From Bacteroidales bacterium (GTDB lineage Bacteria > Bacteroidota > Bacteroidia > Bacteroidales > UBA10428): a DNA stretch of 6,891 nucleotides. The stretch covers positions 1-6,891 of the forward strand of contig JAFGQQ010000364.1 of NCBI GenBank assembly GCA_016935595.1, read 5' to 3'. Below the pieces are notes generated by a model. It was not told the DNA's origin, did not search any database, and worked only from the letters and a program-made list of their open reading frames with translations. Position numbers and translations under genes: made by a program. Below are positions 1-6,235 of the stretch, in pieces. Positions within the stretch are counted from its first letter, which is position 1; the number at the start of each line of letters is the position of its first letter.

Positions 1-678
1 AATGTATTTCCTGATACATTATGTTGGTATAGTGATTTTTCATATTCATATAATGAACCAATGGTTACTATGTATTTCTGGCACCCGGCATATGACAATT
101 ATCCTGTTGTAGGTATAACCTGGTTACAAGCGAGGGCATTTTGTGTTTGGAGAACTAGGGCATTAAATCTTTCCCTTACACGAGCAGGAGAACCATTCGT
201 TCATGATTACCGTTTACCAACAGAAACAGAATGGGAATACGCTGCCAGAGGCGGACTTGATTTATCAAAGTTTCCTTGGGGTGGCCCTTACACACGTAAT
301 AACTTAGGTTGTTTTTTAGCTAATTTTAAACCTTTACGAGGAAATTACGTTGACGACGGAGGATTCTATACTTTACCTGTTGGTACTTATGAGCCAAATG
401 ATTACGGATTATATGATATGGCAGGTAATGTAGCTGAGTGGACATCTAACGCATATGATGAGTCAGCTTATAGCTTCACTCATGATATGAATCCTGACTA
501 TCATTATGAAGCCGTACCAGGAGATCCTCCAGCTTTAAAAAGAAAAGTAATAAGAGGTGGATCATGGAAAGATATTGGTTTCTTTATGCAATGTGGTACA
601 AGAACATACGAATATCAAGACACAGCAAAATCATATATTGGCTTTAGATGTGTGCGTCAATATTTAGGAAACAATTAA
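1..678 (+). CDS. gldK: GldK/PorK, T9SS ring lipoprotein, C-terminal part (5' end outside window)
   Basis: C-terminal 225 residues of GldK, an outer-membrane-anchored lipoprotein that forms the periplasmic T9SS ring with GldN. The frame is open from base 1, so the ATG at 61 is internal; the family is about 460-490 residues, so roughly half is missing, including the lipoprotein signal. The fragment has the formylglycine-generating-enzyme/sulfatase-modifying fold seen in GldK: YRLPTETEWEYAARGG at fragment residues 70-85, GLYDMAGNVAEW at 136-147, IRGGSW at 184-189 and GFRC at 214-217. The opening NVFPDT...SYNEP segment is also typical of GldK. By my unaided alignment, the cysteine pair used in catalysis by true formylglycine-generating enzymes just after GGS is absent, so a structural role is expected. 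gldL follows after 26 bases. Identity rests on both sequence and neighbours and is firm. Confidence 0.95.
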   Translation, partial: NVFPDTLCWYSDFSYSYNEPMVTMYFWHPAYDNYPVVGITWLQARAFCVWRTRALNLSLTRAGEPFVHDYRLPTETEWEYAARGGLDLSKFPWGGPYTRNNLGCFLANFKPLRGNYVDDGGFYTLPVGTYEPNDYGLYDMAGNVAEWTSNAYDESAYSFTHDMNPDYHYEAVPGDPPALKRKVIRGGSWKDIGFFMQCGTRTYEYQDTAKSYIGFRCVRQYLGNN

Positions 679-704
679 TATTTAACAAAAAATAAATAAC
701 ATTT

Positions 705-1598
705 ATGATTAATTTATCAGAAATTGTACAGAGTCATGGTTGGAGAGCTTTCATGGCTAAATTATATGGTTTAGGAGCTTCAGTTGTTATTATTGGTGCT
801 TTATTTAAAATCCAACACTGGCCACTAGCTGGAACCTTCTTAACATTAGGATTATGTACAGAAGCAATAATTTTCTTCTTTTCTGCTTTTGAACCTCTAC
901 ATGAAGAAGTAGACTGGTCCTTAGTTTATCCTGAATTAGCAGGCTTGGCAGATGAAGAAGAACTACAACATTACCGGAAAGGTACCCGTTTTAGTGGAGA
1001 TGGCTCAATAGCTCTTGCCCGGTTTGACGAATTATTAGAAAAAGGTGATATTGGAGAAGAATTATTTAACCGCCTTGGTGAAGGTCTTAAAAAGCTTTCA
1101 GATACTACAAACAATCTCTCAAATATATCAGATGCATCTGTAGCAACAAAAGAATATTCTGATAATGTGAGATCAGCAGCCGAAACTTTTGATACAATGA
1201 AAGGAAAATATAATGAATCTGCTGAAAGTTTAAATAATTCAATGGGTATATTATCCACTTCATATCAACAATTATCGGAATCTGTGTCTGAAAAATTTGA
1301 ATCAATTAATAACAGCAATTCATCTTATTCTGAAAAGCTTGAGTTATTAAATAAAAACTTATCAGCCCTAAATTCAGTATATGAACTTCAATTAAAGGGC
1401 GCAAATGAGCAAATGAAAGATAGCAGTGTGTTATATAAAGGTCTTGGAGAAATGATGCAGGATTTGAAAAAATCAATTGAAGAAACAAAAAACTATAAAG
1501 AGGAAATATCCAAACTAAGTAAAAATTTATCAGAATTAAATAAAATTTATGGTAACATGCTTTCAGCTATGAGCTATGTTACAAATTCAAATAATTAA
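705..1598 (+). CDS. gldL: GldL/PorL, T9SS inner-membrane motor protein
   Basis: GldL is the inner-membrane, proton-conducting stator-like partner of GldM that powers T9SS secretion and gliding. The protein has 297 residues. Two transmembrane helices lie near the N-terminus (about 18-34 and 42-61) and the long C-terminal part is cytoplasmic and predicted helical. Aligned from memory with Flavobacterium GldL, E53 corresponds to the essential transmembrane Glu49, and Y21, K35 and H38 to Tyr13, Lys27 and His30; E63 in SAFEP is also conserved. The cytoplasmic tail carries a repeated KNLSxLNxxY motif at 217-226 and 273-282 in a coiled-coil-like context. Its length resembles PorL of Porphyromonas (about 309) more than Flavobacterium GldL (about 215). 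The start is bounded by an in-frame TAA at 693-695 and has no Shine-Dalgarno sequence. The same operon as gldK and gldM is inferred from spacing. Confidence 0.95.
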   Translation: MINLSEIVQSHGWRAFMAKLYGLGASVVIIGALFKIQHWPLAGTFLTLGLCTEAIIFFFSAFEPLHEEVDWSLVYPELAGLADEEELQHYRKGTRFSGDGSIALARFDELLEKGDIGEELFNRLGEGLKKLSDTTNNLSNISDASVATKEYSDNVRSAAETFDTMKGKYNESAESLNNSMGILSTSYQQLSESVSEKFESINNSNSSYSEKLELLNKNLSALNSVYELQLKGANEQMKDSSVLYKGLGEMMQDLKKSIEETKNYKEEISKLSKNLSELNKIYGNMLSAMSYVTNSNN

Positions 1599-1616
1599 CA
1601 TTTTAAAATATTTTGT

Positions 1617-3281
1617 ATGGCTCACGGCAAGGAAACTCCGCGGCAAAAAATGATTGGCATGATGTATTTAGTGCTAACCGCCTTATTAGCATTAAATGTT
1701 TCAAAAGAAGTACTAAATGCTTTCCTTATTGTTAACAACGGATTACAAGCCACCAACGAAAGTTTTCAAATTAAAAGCTCTTTCTTATATAATGAAATTG
1801 AAAAGGAGGCAACTTTAAATCCAGCAAAGGCCGGCCCTGTTCAAGAGGCTGCACTTGAAGTTCAACATTGGGCACATGAAATGTATGAATATGTTGAAGA
1901 TATTAAAAAAGAATTGATTGAGGAAATTGAAAAAGTTGATTCAACTGCTGCTGATTCTTTATCATTGGCAAAAAATATGAAGGATGTTAAAGCAAAGGAT
2001 AATTATGATGCCCCAACACATATATTACTTAGCAGTGATGTTAGAGAAATAGAGAACTGTAAAGCACGTGCTTTAAAAAATAAGCTTTTTGAATATAAAT
2101 CGAATTTACTTGATGTATTAAAACGAGATGAAATTAAATTGGTCAATAAAAATTTAATTATTGAACAACTTGGTGATCTGGGAATTGACACATATGATAA
2201 TCCCGAAGCTGGAGATGACCATCCAGAAGAAAGATATTGGGAATATAAAAAATTCTACCATACACCCTTTTGGGCAACCCTTACCATATTAACACAAATT
2301 CAAAGCGAAGTATTAAATGCTGAAGCTGTTACTGTTGAAAAATTATATAGTTCGATTAGTGCAAGTGAATTTAAATTCAATAAATTAGAAGCTACAGTAA
2401 TCCCTAATACAAGTTATGTATTGCAAGGTAATGAATTTCGTGCCGAAGTATTTTTAGCAGCATTTGATACTACCAAAAAACCTGTTATAATGGTTGGAGA
2501 TTACACTATTGATGAAAAAGGAACTTATAAAATGGTAGGTAAGTATAGTGAATTAGAAGTAGATGAACAAAACCGTGGAATTTACTCTAGTATTGAAAGA
2601 GCATTAAATCCGAGAAAAATATTTAAAGGCTTAATTCGTATGACTGCACCCGATGGTACCGATAAATATTTCCCCTTTGAAGAGGAATACACTGTTACAG
2701 AAGCTAACATTATTATTTCGCCAATTAAAATGAATCTTTTTTATGTTGCTGTGGATAATCCTGTACGTATTTCAGTACCAAGTGTAAAAACAGAACAGCT
2801 TAGGGCTACTATTAATAATGGAAAAATTACCAGACAGGGGAATGAATTTAATGTAGTTCCTACTAAACCGGGGAAAGCAATTGTAAACGTGTCTGCTGAA
2901 ATTGACGGGAAACTCAGATCAATGGGGAGTATGGAATTCAGGGTTAAAACTGTACCCGATCCTAATGTAATGATTGGCGGACTAACAGGCGGTAATATTG
3001 AAAAAAGCCTCCTGACTGTATTAGATGGCGCTTATGCAGTAATGCCCGAATGGTTCGAATTTGAACTTAAATTTAAAATAATTTCCTTTACCATTTCAAC
3101 TACCGATAAAGGGGGTTTTGTTATTGATGAAGCAACCAATAGCAGTAAATTTACTGAAAGACAAATGTCCCTTTTTAAAAATTTAAGTCGCGGACAAAAA
3201 TTTACTGTTGAAGATGTAAAAGCAATTGGACCAGATGGTGGCACACGTACTTTAAACTCAACTGTATTTAGAATAAAATAA
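1617..3281 (+). CDS. gldM: GldM/PorM, T9SS motor shaft protein
   Basis: GldM is anchored by one N-terminal transmembrane helix in the GldL bundle and spans the periplasm as a dimer of four domains, carrying motor force to the GldK-GldN ring. The sequence shows the uncleaved anchor (about residues 12-30, MIGMMYLVLTALLALN) directly after TPRQK. R9 matches the Arg9 that pairs with the GldL transmembrane glutamate in Flavobacterium. A helical domain follows (about 40-245), with the family-typical YHTPFWATLTILTQ...NAE segment near 213-240. Beta-rich domains come after it, and a C-terminal domain starts near VPDPN (about 447) with GGLTGGNIEK and later AIGPDGGTR. At 554 residues it is somewhat longer than Flavobacterium GldM or PorM (about 515); I did not locate the extra residues. 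It begins 18 bases after gldL in the same frame, so the gldL stop bounds the start. There is no Shine-Dalgarno sequence. Confidence 0.96.
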   Translation: MAHGKETPRQKMIGMMYLVLTALLALNVSKEVLNAFLIVNNGLQATNESFQIKSSFLYNEIEKEATLNPAKAGPVQEAALEVQHWAHEMYEYVEDIKKELIEEIEKVDSTAADSLSLAKNMKDVKAKDNYDAPTHILLSSDVREIENCKARALKNKLFEYKSNLLDVLKRDEIKLVNKNLIIEQLGDLGIDTYDNPEAGDDHPEERYWEYKKFYHTPFWATLTILTQIQSEVLNAEAVTVEKLYSSISASEFKFNKLEATVIPNTSYVLQGNEFRAEVFLAAFDTTKKPVIMVGDYTIDEKGTYKMVGKYSELEVDEQNRGIYSSIERALNPRKIFKGLIRMTAPDGTDKYFPFEEEYTVTEANIIISPIKMNLFYVAVDNPVRISVPSVKTEQLRATINNGKITRQGNEFNVVPTKPGKAIVNVSAEIDGKLRSMGSMEFRVKTVPDPNVMIGGLTGGNIEKSLLTVLDGAYAVMPEWFEFELKFKIISFTISTTDKGGFVIDEATNSSKFTERQMSLFKNLSRGQKFTVEDVKAIGPDGGTRTLNSTVFRIK

Positions 3282-3293
3282 AAATAAAATATT

Positions 3294-4151
3294 ATGAAAA
3301 AGACTATTTTTATTACATTTTCTTTAATCTTTACATTTTCACTCTTATCAACAAATAATTTAAAGGCGCAGTTCGTTAATGATGGCGTATATATCAAAGA
3401 CAATGCAAAAGGAAGATTACCTATTCCATATCCATCATTACGCGAAGCCGATGTTATGTGGTCGAGAAGAGTATGGAGAATTATTGATTTAAGACAAAAA
3501 ATAAACCATCCATTATATTATCCAACCGAACCGATTGGAGGCAGAATGAGTTTATTCGATTTAATTCTGTGGGGAATTAAAAATGAAGGTTTACAAGCAT
3601 ATTCAAAAGCCGATGACGAATTTAAAATACCTATTGGATTAGACCAGATAAATGCTGAATTTGAAGCAGGTTTAGATACAGTAGAAATAAAAAATTATGA
3701 AACAGGAGAGATTACCAAAAAGGTAATTGAGAAAGAAATTAGATCCGATCAGGTTAAACAATATTTAATTAAAGAAGAATGGTTTTTTGACAGAAAATAC
3801 TCCACTATGAATGTAAGAGTAATTGGTATTTGTCCTATCAGAGTTTGGGAAGAAGAGGACGCAAGCGGAGAAATGACTACAAAAAAAGCACAAACATTCT
3901 GGATCTATTTCCCTGATGCCAGAAGAATTTTTGCTAATCACGAAGCTTATAATCCCAAAAATGATGCTCAGCGTTTAACATATGATGATATATTCTTTCA
4001 AAGAAGATTCTCAAGCTATGTCTACTCTATGTCAAATGTATATAATAACAGGCTAATTACTCAATATGCAATTGGAATGCAAGCCATGTTTGAAGCGGAA
4101 AACCTAAAACAATATCTGTTCGAAACCGAACACGATCTTTGGGAATATTAA
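3294..4151 (+). CDS. gldN: GldN/PorN, periplasmic T9SS ring protein
   Basis: GldN is a secreted periplasmic protein that assembles with GldK into the ring linked to the outer membrane and contacts the GldM shaft. An N-terminal signal peptide is clear: MKK, a hydrophobic stretch at about 5-18, and a plausible signal peptidase I site after LKA (residue 25), giving a mature N-terminal glutamine. Family-typical segments are DVMWSRRVWRIIDLRQ from 53, the EEWFFDRKYSTMNVRVIGICP region around 160-180, TYDDIFFQRRFSSYVY from 229, and the C-terminal EHDLWEY at 279-285. At 285 residues it is shorter than PorN (about 360), but both ends are intact. It starts 12 bases after gldM; an in-frame TAA at 3285-3287 fixes the start region. 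It is the last gene of the cluster, followed by a strong hairpin terminator. Confidence 0.94.
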   Translation: MKKTIFITFSLIFTFSLLSTNNLKAQFVNDGVYIKDNAKGRLPIPYPSLREADVMWSRRVWRIIDLRQKINHPLYYPTEPIGGRMSLFDLILWGIKNEGLQAYSKADDEFKIPIGLDQINAEFEAGLDTVEIKNYETGEITKKVIEKEIRSDQVKQYLIKEEWFFDRKYSTMNVRVIGICPIRVWEEEDASGEMTTKKAQTFWIYFPDARRIFANHEAYNPKNDAQRLTYDDIFFQRRFSSYVYSMSNVYNNRLITQYAIGMQAMFEAENLKQYLFETEHDLWEY

Positions 4152-4160
4152 TACGCTACA

Positions 4161-4205
4161 ATATATATAAAAAAACCCTCTATTCGAGGGTTTTTTTATA
4201 TATAT
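4161..4205. terminator. Bidirectional intrinsic terminator between gldN and the convergent guanylyltransferase gene
   Basis: A perfect 20-bp inverted repeat (4161-4180 with 4186-4205) encloses the 5-base loop TATTC. The G+C core is CCCTC/GAGGG. It is flanked by seven A on the left and seven T on the right, so each strand shows a GC hairpin followed by a U tract, as expected for a terminator working in both directions. Outer ATATATAT arms extend the pairing. It lies 9 bases after the gldN stop. The right arm contains the stop codon (4196-4198) and the last codons of the minus-strand gene. Confidence 0.9.
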
Positions 4206-5281
4206 GAATCACCTTTTGCCAGCTTAACATCTTTCACAAATTGCTTTATTTCTTGTTCATCTTCTTTTCTACATATTAATAACATATTATCTGCTTCAAC
4301 AACAACATAATCATTAAGCCCTTGCAATACAACTAACTTTTCATTCGGAATATTGATAATACACCCTTTTGTGTCATAAAGAAAAATATTCTCGCCGTTT
4401 ACAGCATTCTTATTCTCATCTTTTTTTGAATAATCGTATAAAGATCCCCAAGTACCCAAATCAGACCATCCAAAATCGGAACATAAAACATATACATTAC
4501 TTGCTTTCTCCATTACTCCATAATCAATAGATATGGTTTTACATTCAGTATATATTTTTTCAATAATATTTTCTTCTTTTTCAGTATCGAAAAATTTACC
4601 ATTACTTTTAAATAAAATATTTATATCTGAAAGATAATTTTCAAATGCTTCAATAATAGAACTTAACGACCATATAAATATTCCGGAATTCCAATAAAAT
4701 TCACCGCTTTCAAAAAATATTTTTGCTAAATCATAATCTGGTTTCTCAGTAAAGGTTTTCACTTTTCTTAAATTCTTTAAACCCTCCAACTCTCCATTAT
4801 TTATTTGAATATATCCATATCCCGTTTCTATCCGACTAGGCTTAATACCTAATGTTAATAATGCATCATTTTTTTCTGCAAACGAAAGTCCATTCTTAAT
4901 TACAGAAATAAACTCTTCAATTTTTAAAATTAAATGATCGGAAGGGGCAACAACAAGAATTGCATTTGGATTTATTTTTTGAATTTTATAGCTAGCATAA
5001 GCAATACACGGAGCTGTATTTTTTCTAAAAGGTTCTAATAAAATCTGGTTTGGATTTATATCTGGTAGTTGTTCTATAACAATATCTTTATACTCAATAT
5101 TAGTGACAATGTAAATATTCTCAATTGGACAAATAGAAGTAAATCTATCAAAAGTTTGTTGAATTAGTGTTTTGCCAACTCCTAAAATATCTAAAAATTG
5201 TTTAGGTTTAGATGTCCTGCTAAGTGGCCAAAACCTGCTCCCAACACCTCCAGCCATTATAACGCAGTAATAATTTTCCAT
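4196..5281 (-). CDS. manC: Mannose-1-phosphate guanylyltransferase (GDP-mannose pyrophosphorylase)
   Basis: A cytoplasmic enzyme that joins mannose-1-phosphate and GTP to give GDP-mannose and pyrophosphate, feeding surface glycan, O-antigen and GDP-fucose synthesis. The protein has 361 residues with the nucleotidyltransferase fold. The N-terminal signature is AGGVGSRFWPLSR at 10-22, followed by KPKQF at 25-29. Further conserved segments are EPFRKNTAP at 83-91, APSDH at 112-116 (D115 a likely metal ligand), ETGYGYI at 152-158, FTEKP at 177-181, YWNSGIF at 196-202, SIDYGVMEK at 251-259 and FGWSDLGTW at 270-278. The length fits the single-function enzyme, without the C-terminal phosphomannose isomerase domain found in bifunctional forms. 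An in-frame stop at 5294-5296 bounds the start and there is no Shine-Dalgarno sequence. It converges on gldN and diverges from mlaE, so it is probably monocistronic here. The activity is confident; the symbol is the usual one for this family. Confidence 0.92.
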   Translation of the reverse strand: MENYYCVIMAGGVGSRFWPLSRTSKPKQFLDILGVGKTLIQQTFDRFTSICPIENIYIVTNIEYKDIVIEQLPDINPNQILLEPFRKNTAPCIAYASYKIQKINPNAILVVAPSDHLILKIEEFISVIKNGLSFAEKNDALLTLGIKPSRIETGYGYIQINNGELEGLKNLRKVKTFTEKPDYDLAKIFFESGEFYWNSGIFIWSLSSIIEAFENYLSDINILFKSNGKFFDTEKEENIIEKIYTECKTISIDYGVMEKASNVYVLCSDFGWSDLGTWGSLYDYSKKDENKNAVNGENIFLYDTKGCIINIPNEKLVVLQGLNDYVVVEADNMLLICRKEDEQEIKQFVKDVKLAKGDSYI

Positions 5282-5365
5282 TTGAAAAAATTTTTAAATT
5301 ATTGATATTCAAAAACCTGTAACTCCACAATTTTGTTTTATGTTGCCTAATTTGATTATTTTGGG

Positions 5366-5373
5366 CAAAAGTA
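5366..5373 (-). promoter_or_regulatory. Candidate Bacteroidota -7 promoter element for manC
   Basis: The minus strand reads TACTTTTG, an exact match to the TAnnTTTG -7 consensus of the Bacteroidota primary sigma factor. It would start transcription about 80 bases before the guanylyltransferase start codon. No convincing TTTG -33 element is seen at the expected spacing, so this is a candidate only. Confidence 0.4.
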
Positions 5374-5445
5374 TAAAATATTATATATTGATTTAATGAA
5401 TTTTAGAGTTTTTTTATAAAACGATATTTTTATGTGACTAACGGT

Positions 5446-5453
5446 TACTTTTA
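5446..5453 (+). promoter_or_regulatory. Weak candidate -7 element for mlaE-mlaF
   Basis: TACTTTTA differs from TAnnTTTG only at the last base and would give a leader of roughly 35 bases before the mlaE start. No clear -33 TTTG precedes it. It is reported because it is the best plus-strand match I found in the gap, not because it is strong. Confidence 0.2.
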
Positions 5454-5494
5454 AGTAATTTAAAATATTAGTATTTTTATAAAAAATTATATAA

Positions 5495-6235
5495 ATGCAA
5501 TTCTTCTATCATTTAGGCAGGTATATTTTACTTTTAAAAAAAGTAATTGAAAAGCCCGAGAAACAGAGCATATATTATAAACGACTAATAGATGAAATTG
5601 AGAACTTAGGAATTAACTCGATAGGTATTGTAATAATTATATCTATTTTTAGCGGTGCGGCAATAACCATACAAACTGCATATAATATTGAAAATCCTTT
5701 ATTACCCAGTTATTTAATTGGTGTTGGTGCAAGGGATTCATTATTACTCGAATTCTCTTCCACAATGGTAGCTTTGATTCTGGCGGGTAAAATAGGCTCA
5801 AGTATAGCATCCGAATTAGGTACTATGAGGATAAGTGAGCAGATAGATGCATTAGAAATGATGGGTGTTAATTCGGCAAGTTACTTAATATTCCCAAAAA
5901 TAATCGGATTAATGATTTTTAGCCCAATCCTTACTATTTTAAGTGTTTTTGTTGGAATAACCGGTGGTTTCTTCGCTGCAATACTTACAGGAGTTGCTAC
6001 ATCTGAAGAATATATTATGGGAATCCAATATGTATTTATTCCTTTCTACGTTGCTTATGCAATAATAAAATCAATTGTTTTTGCTTTTCTAATAACTTCT
6101 ATTTCAGCATATCATGGATATTATGTTAGTGGTGGCGTACTTGAAGTCAGCAGGTCAAGTACACGAGCAGCGGTTCATTCAAGCATTTTTATAATAATTT
6201 TTAATTTAATTCTTACACAATTATTACTTTCATGA
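5495..6235 (+). CDS. mlaE: MlaE-type ABC transporter permease (phospholipid transport)
   Basis: Inner-membrane permease of the MlaE (DUF140) family. As a dimer with two MlaF ATPases it moves phospholipids between the inner membrane and the periplasmic MlaD-type carrier, maintaining outer-membrane lipid asymmetry. The 246 residues show an N-terminal amphipathic segment (about 1-35), hydrophobic helices beginning near 40-60 (GIVIIISIFSGAAITIQ), further membrane segments at about 85-100, 130-165, 175-205 and 228-245, and the family signature AGKIGSSIASELGTM (97-111) followed by EQIDALEMMGV (115-125). Length fits the family (about 240-260), with no fused STAS domain. An in-frame TAA at 5492-5494 directly before the ATG rules out a longer start, and there is no Shine-Dalgarno sequence. 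The stop overlaps the mlaF start (ATGA), so translational coupling is likely. Substrate and transport direction are inferred from the family. Confidence 0.92.
   Translation: MQFFYHLGRYILLLKKVIEKPEKQSIYYKRLIDEIENLGINSIGIVIIISIFSGAAITIQTAYNIENPLLPSYLIGVGARDSLLLEFSSTMVALILAGKIGSSIASELGTMRISEQIDALEMMGVNSASYLIFPKIIGLMIFSPILTILSVFVGITGGFFAAILTGVATSEEYIMGIQYVFIPFYVAYAIIKSIVFAFLITSISAYHGYYVSGGVLEVSRSSTRAAVHSSIFIIIFNLILTQLLLS

Larger units (their letters stand above)
5282..5494. other. AT-rich divergent intergenic region
   Basis: This 213-base gap separates the divergent guanylyltransferase and mlaE genes and must hold promoters for at least one of them. It contains no plausible gene. Seen directly: a TAnnTTTG match on the minus strand (5366-5373), a one-mismatch match TACTTTTA on the plus strand (5446-5453), an imperfect inverted pair TTGCC (5343-5347) and GGCAA (5364-5368), and the 11-base sequence TTTTTATAAAA twice (5411-5421 and 5474-5484). 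In such AT-rich sequence the last two may be chance. Confidence 0.6.

Noticed and set aside
61..63. ATG at 61 as the start of gldK
   Set aside because: The frame is open back to base 1 and the 20 residues before it (NVFPDT...SYNEP) look like conserved GldK sequence, so the gene simply enters from the left edge.
971..1488. Minus-strand open frames inside gldL
   Set aside because: They lie entirely opposite a well-recognised gene, have low-complexity composition and show no recognisable motif.
3032..3403. 123-codon minus-strand open frame across the gldM-gldN junction
   Set aside because: It is antisense to the conserved GldM C-terminus and GldN signal peptide, and its sequence has no domain-like features.
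5411..5484. Repeated TTTTTATAAAA as binding sites or a terminator
   Set aside because: Each copy is palindromic A/T with no G+C stem and no loop; in sequence this AT-rich such copies are expected by chance. Kept only as a note in the intergenic entry.
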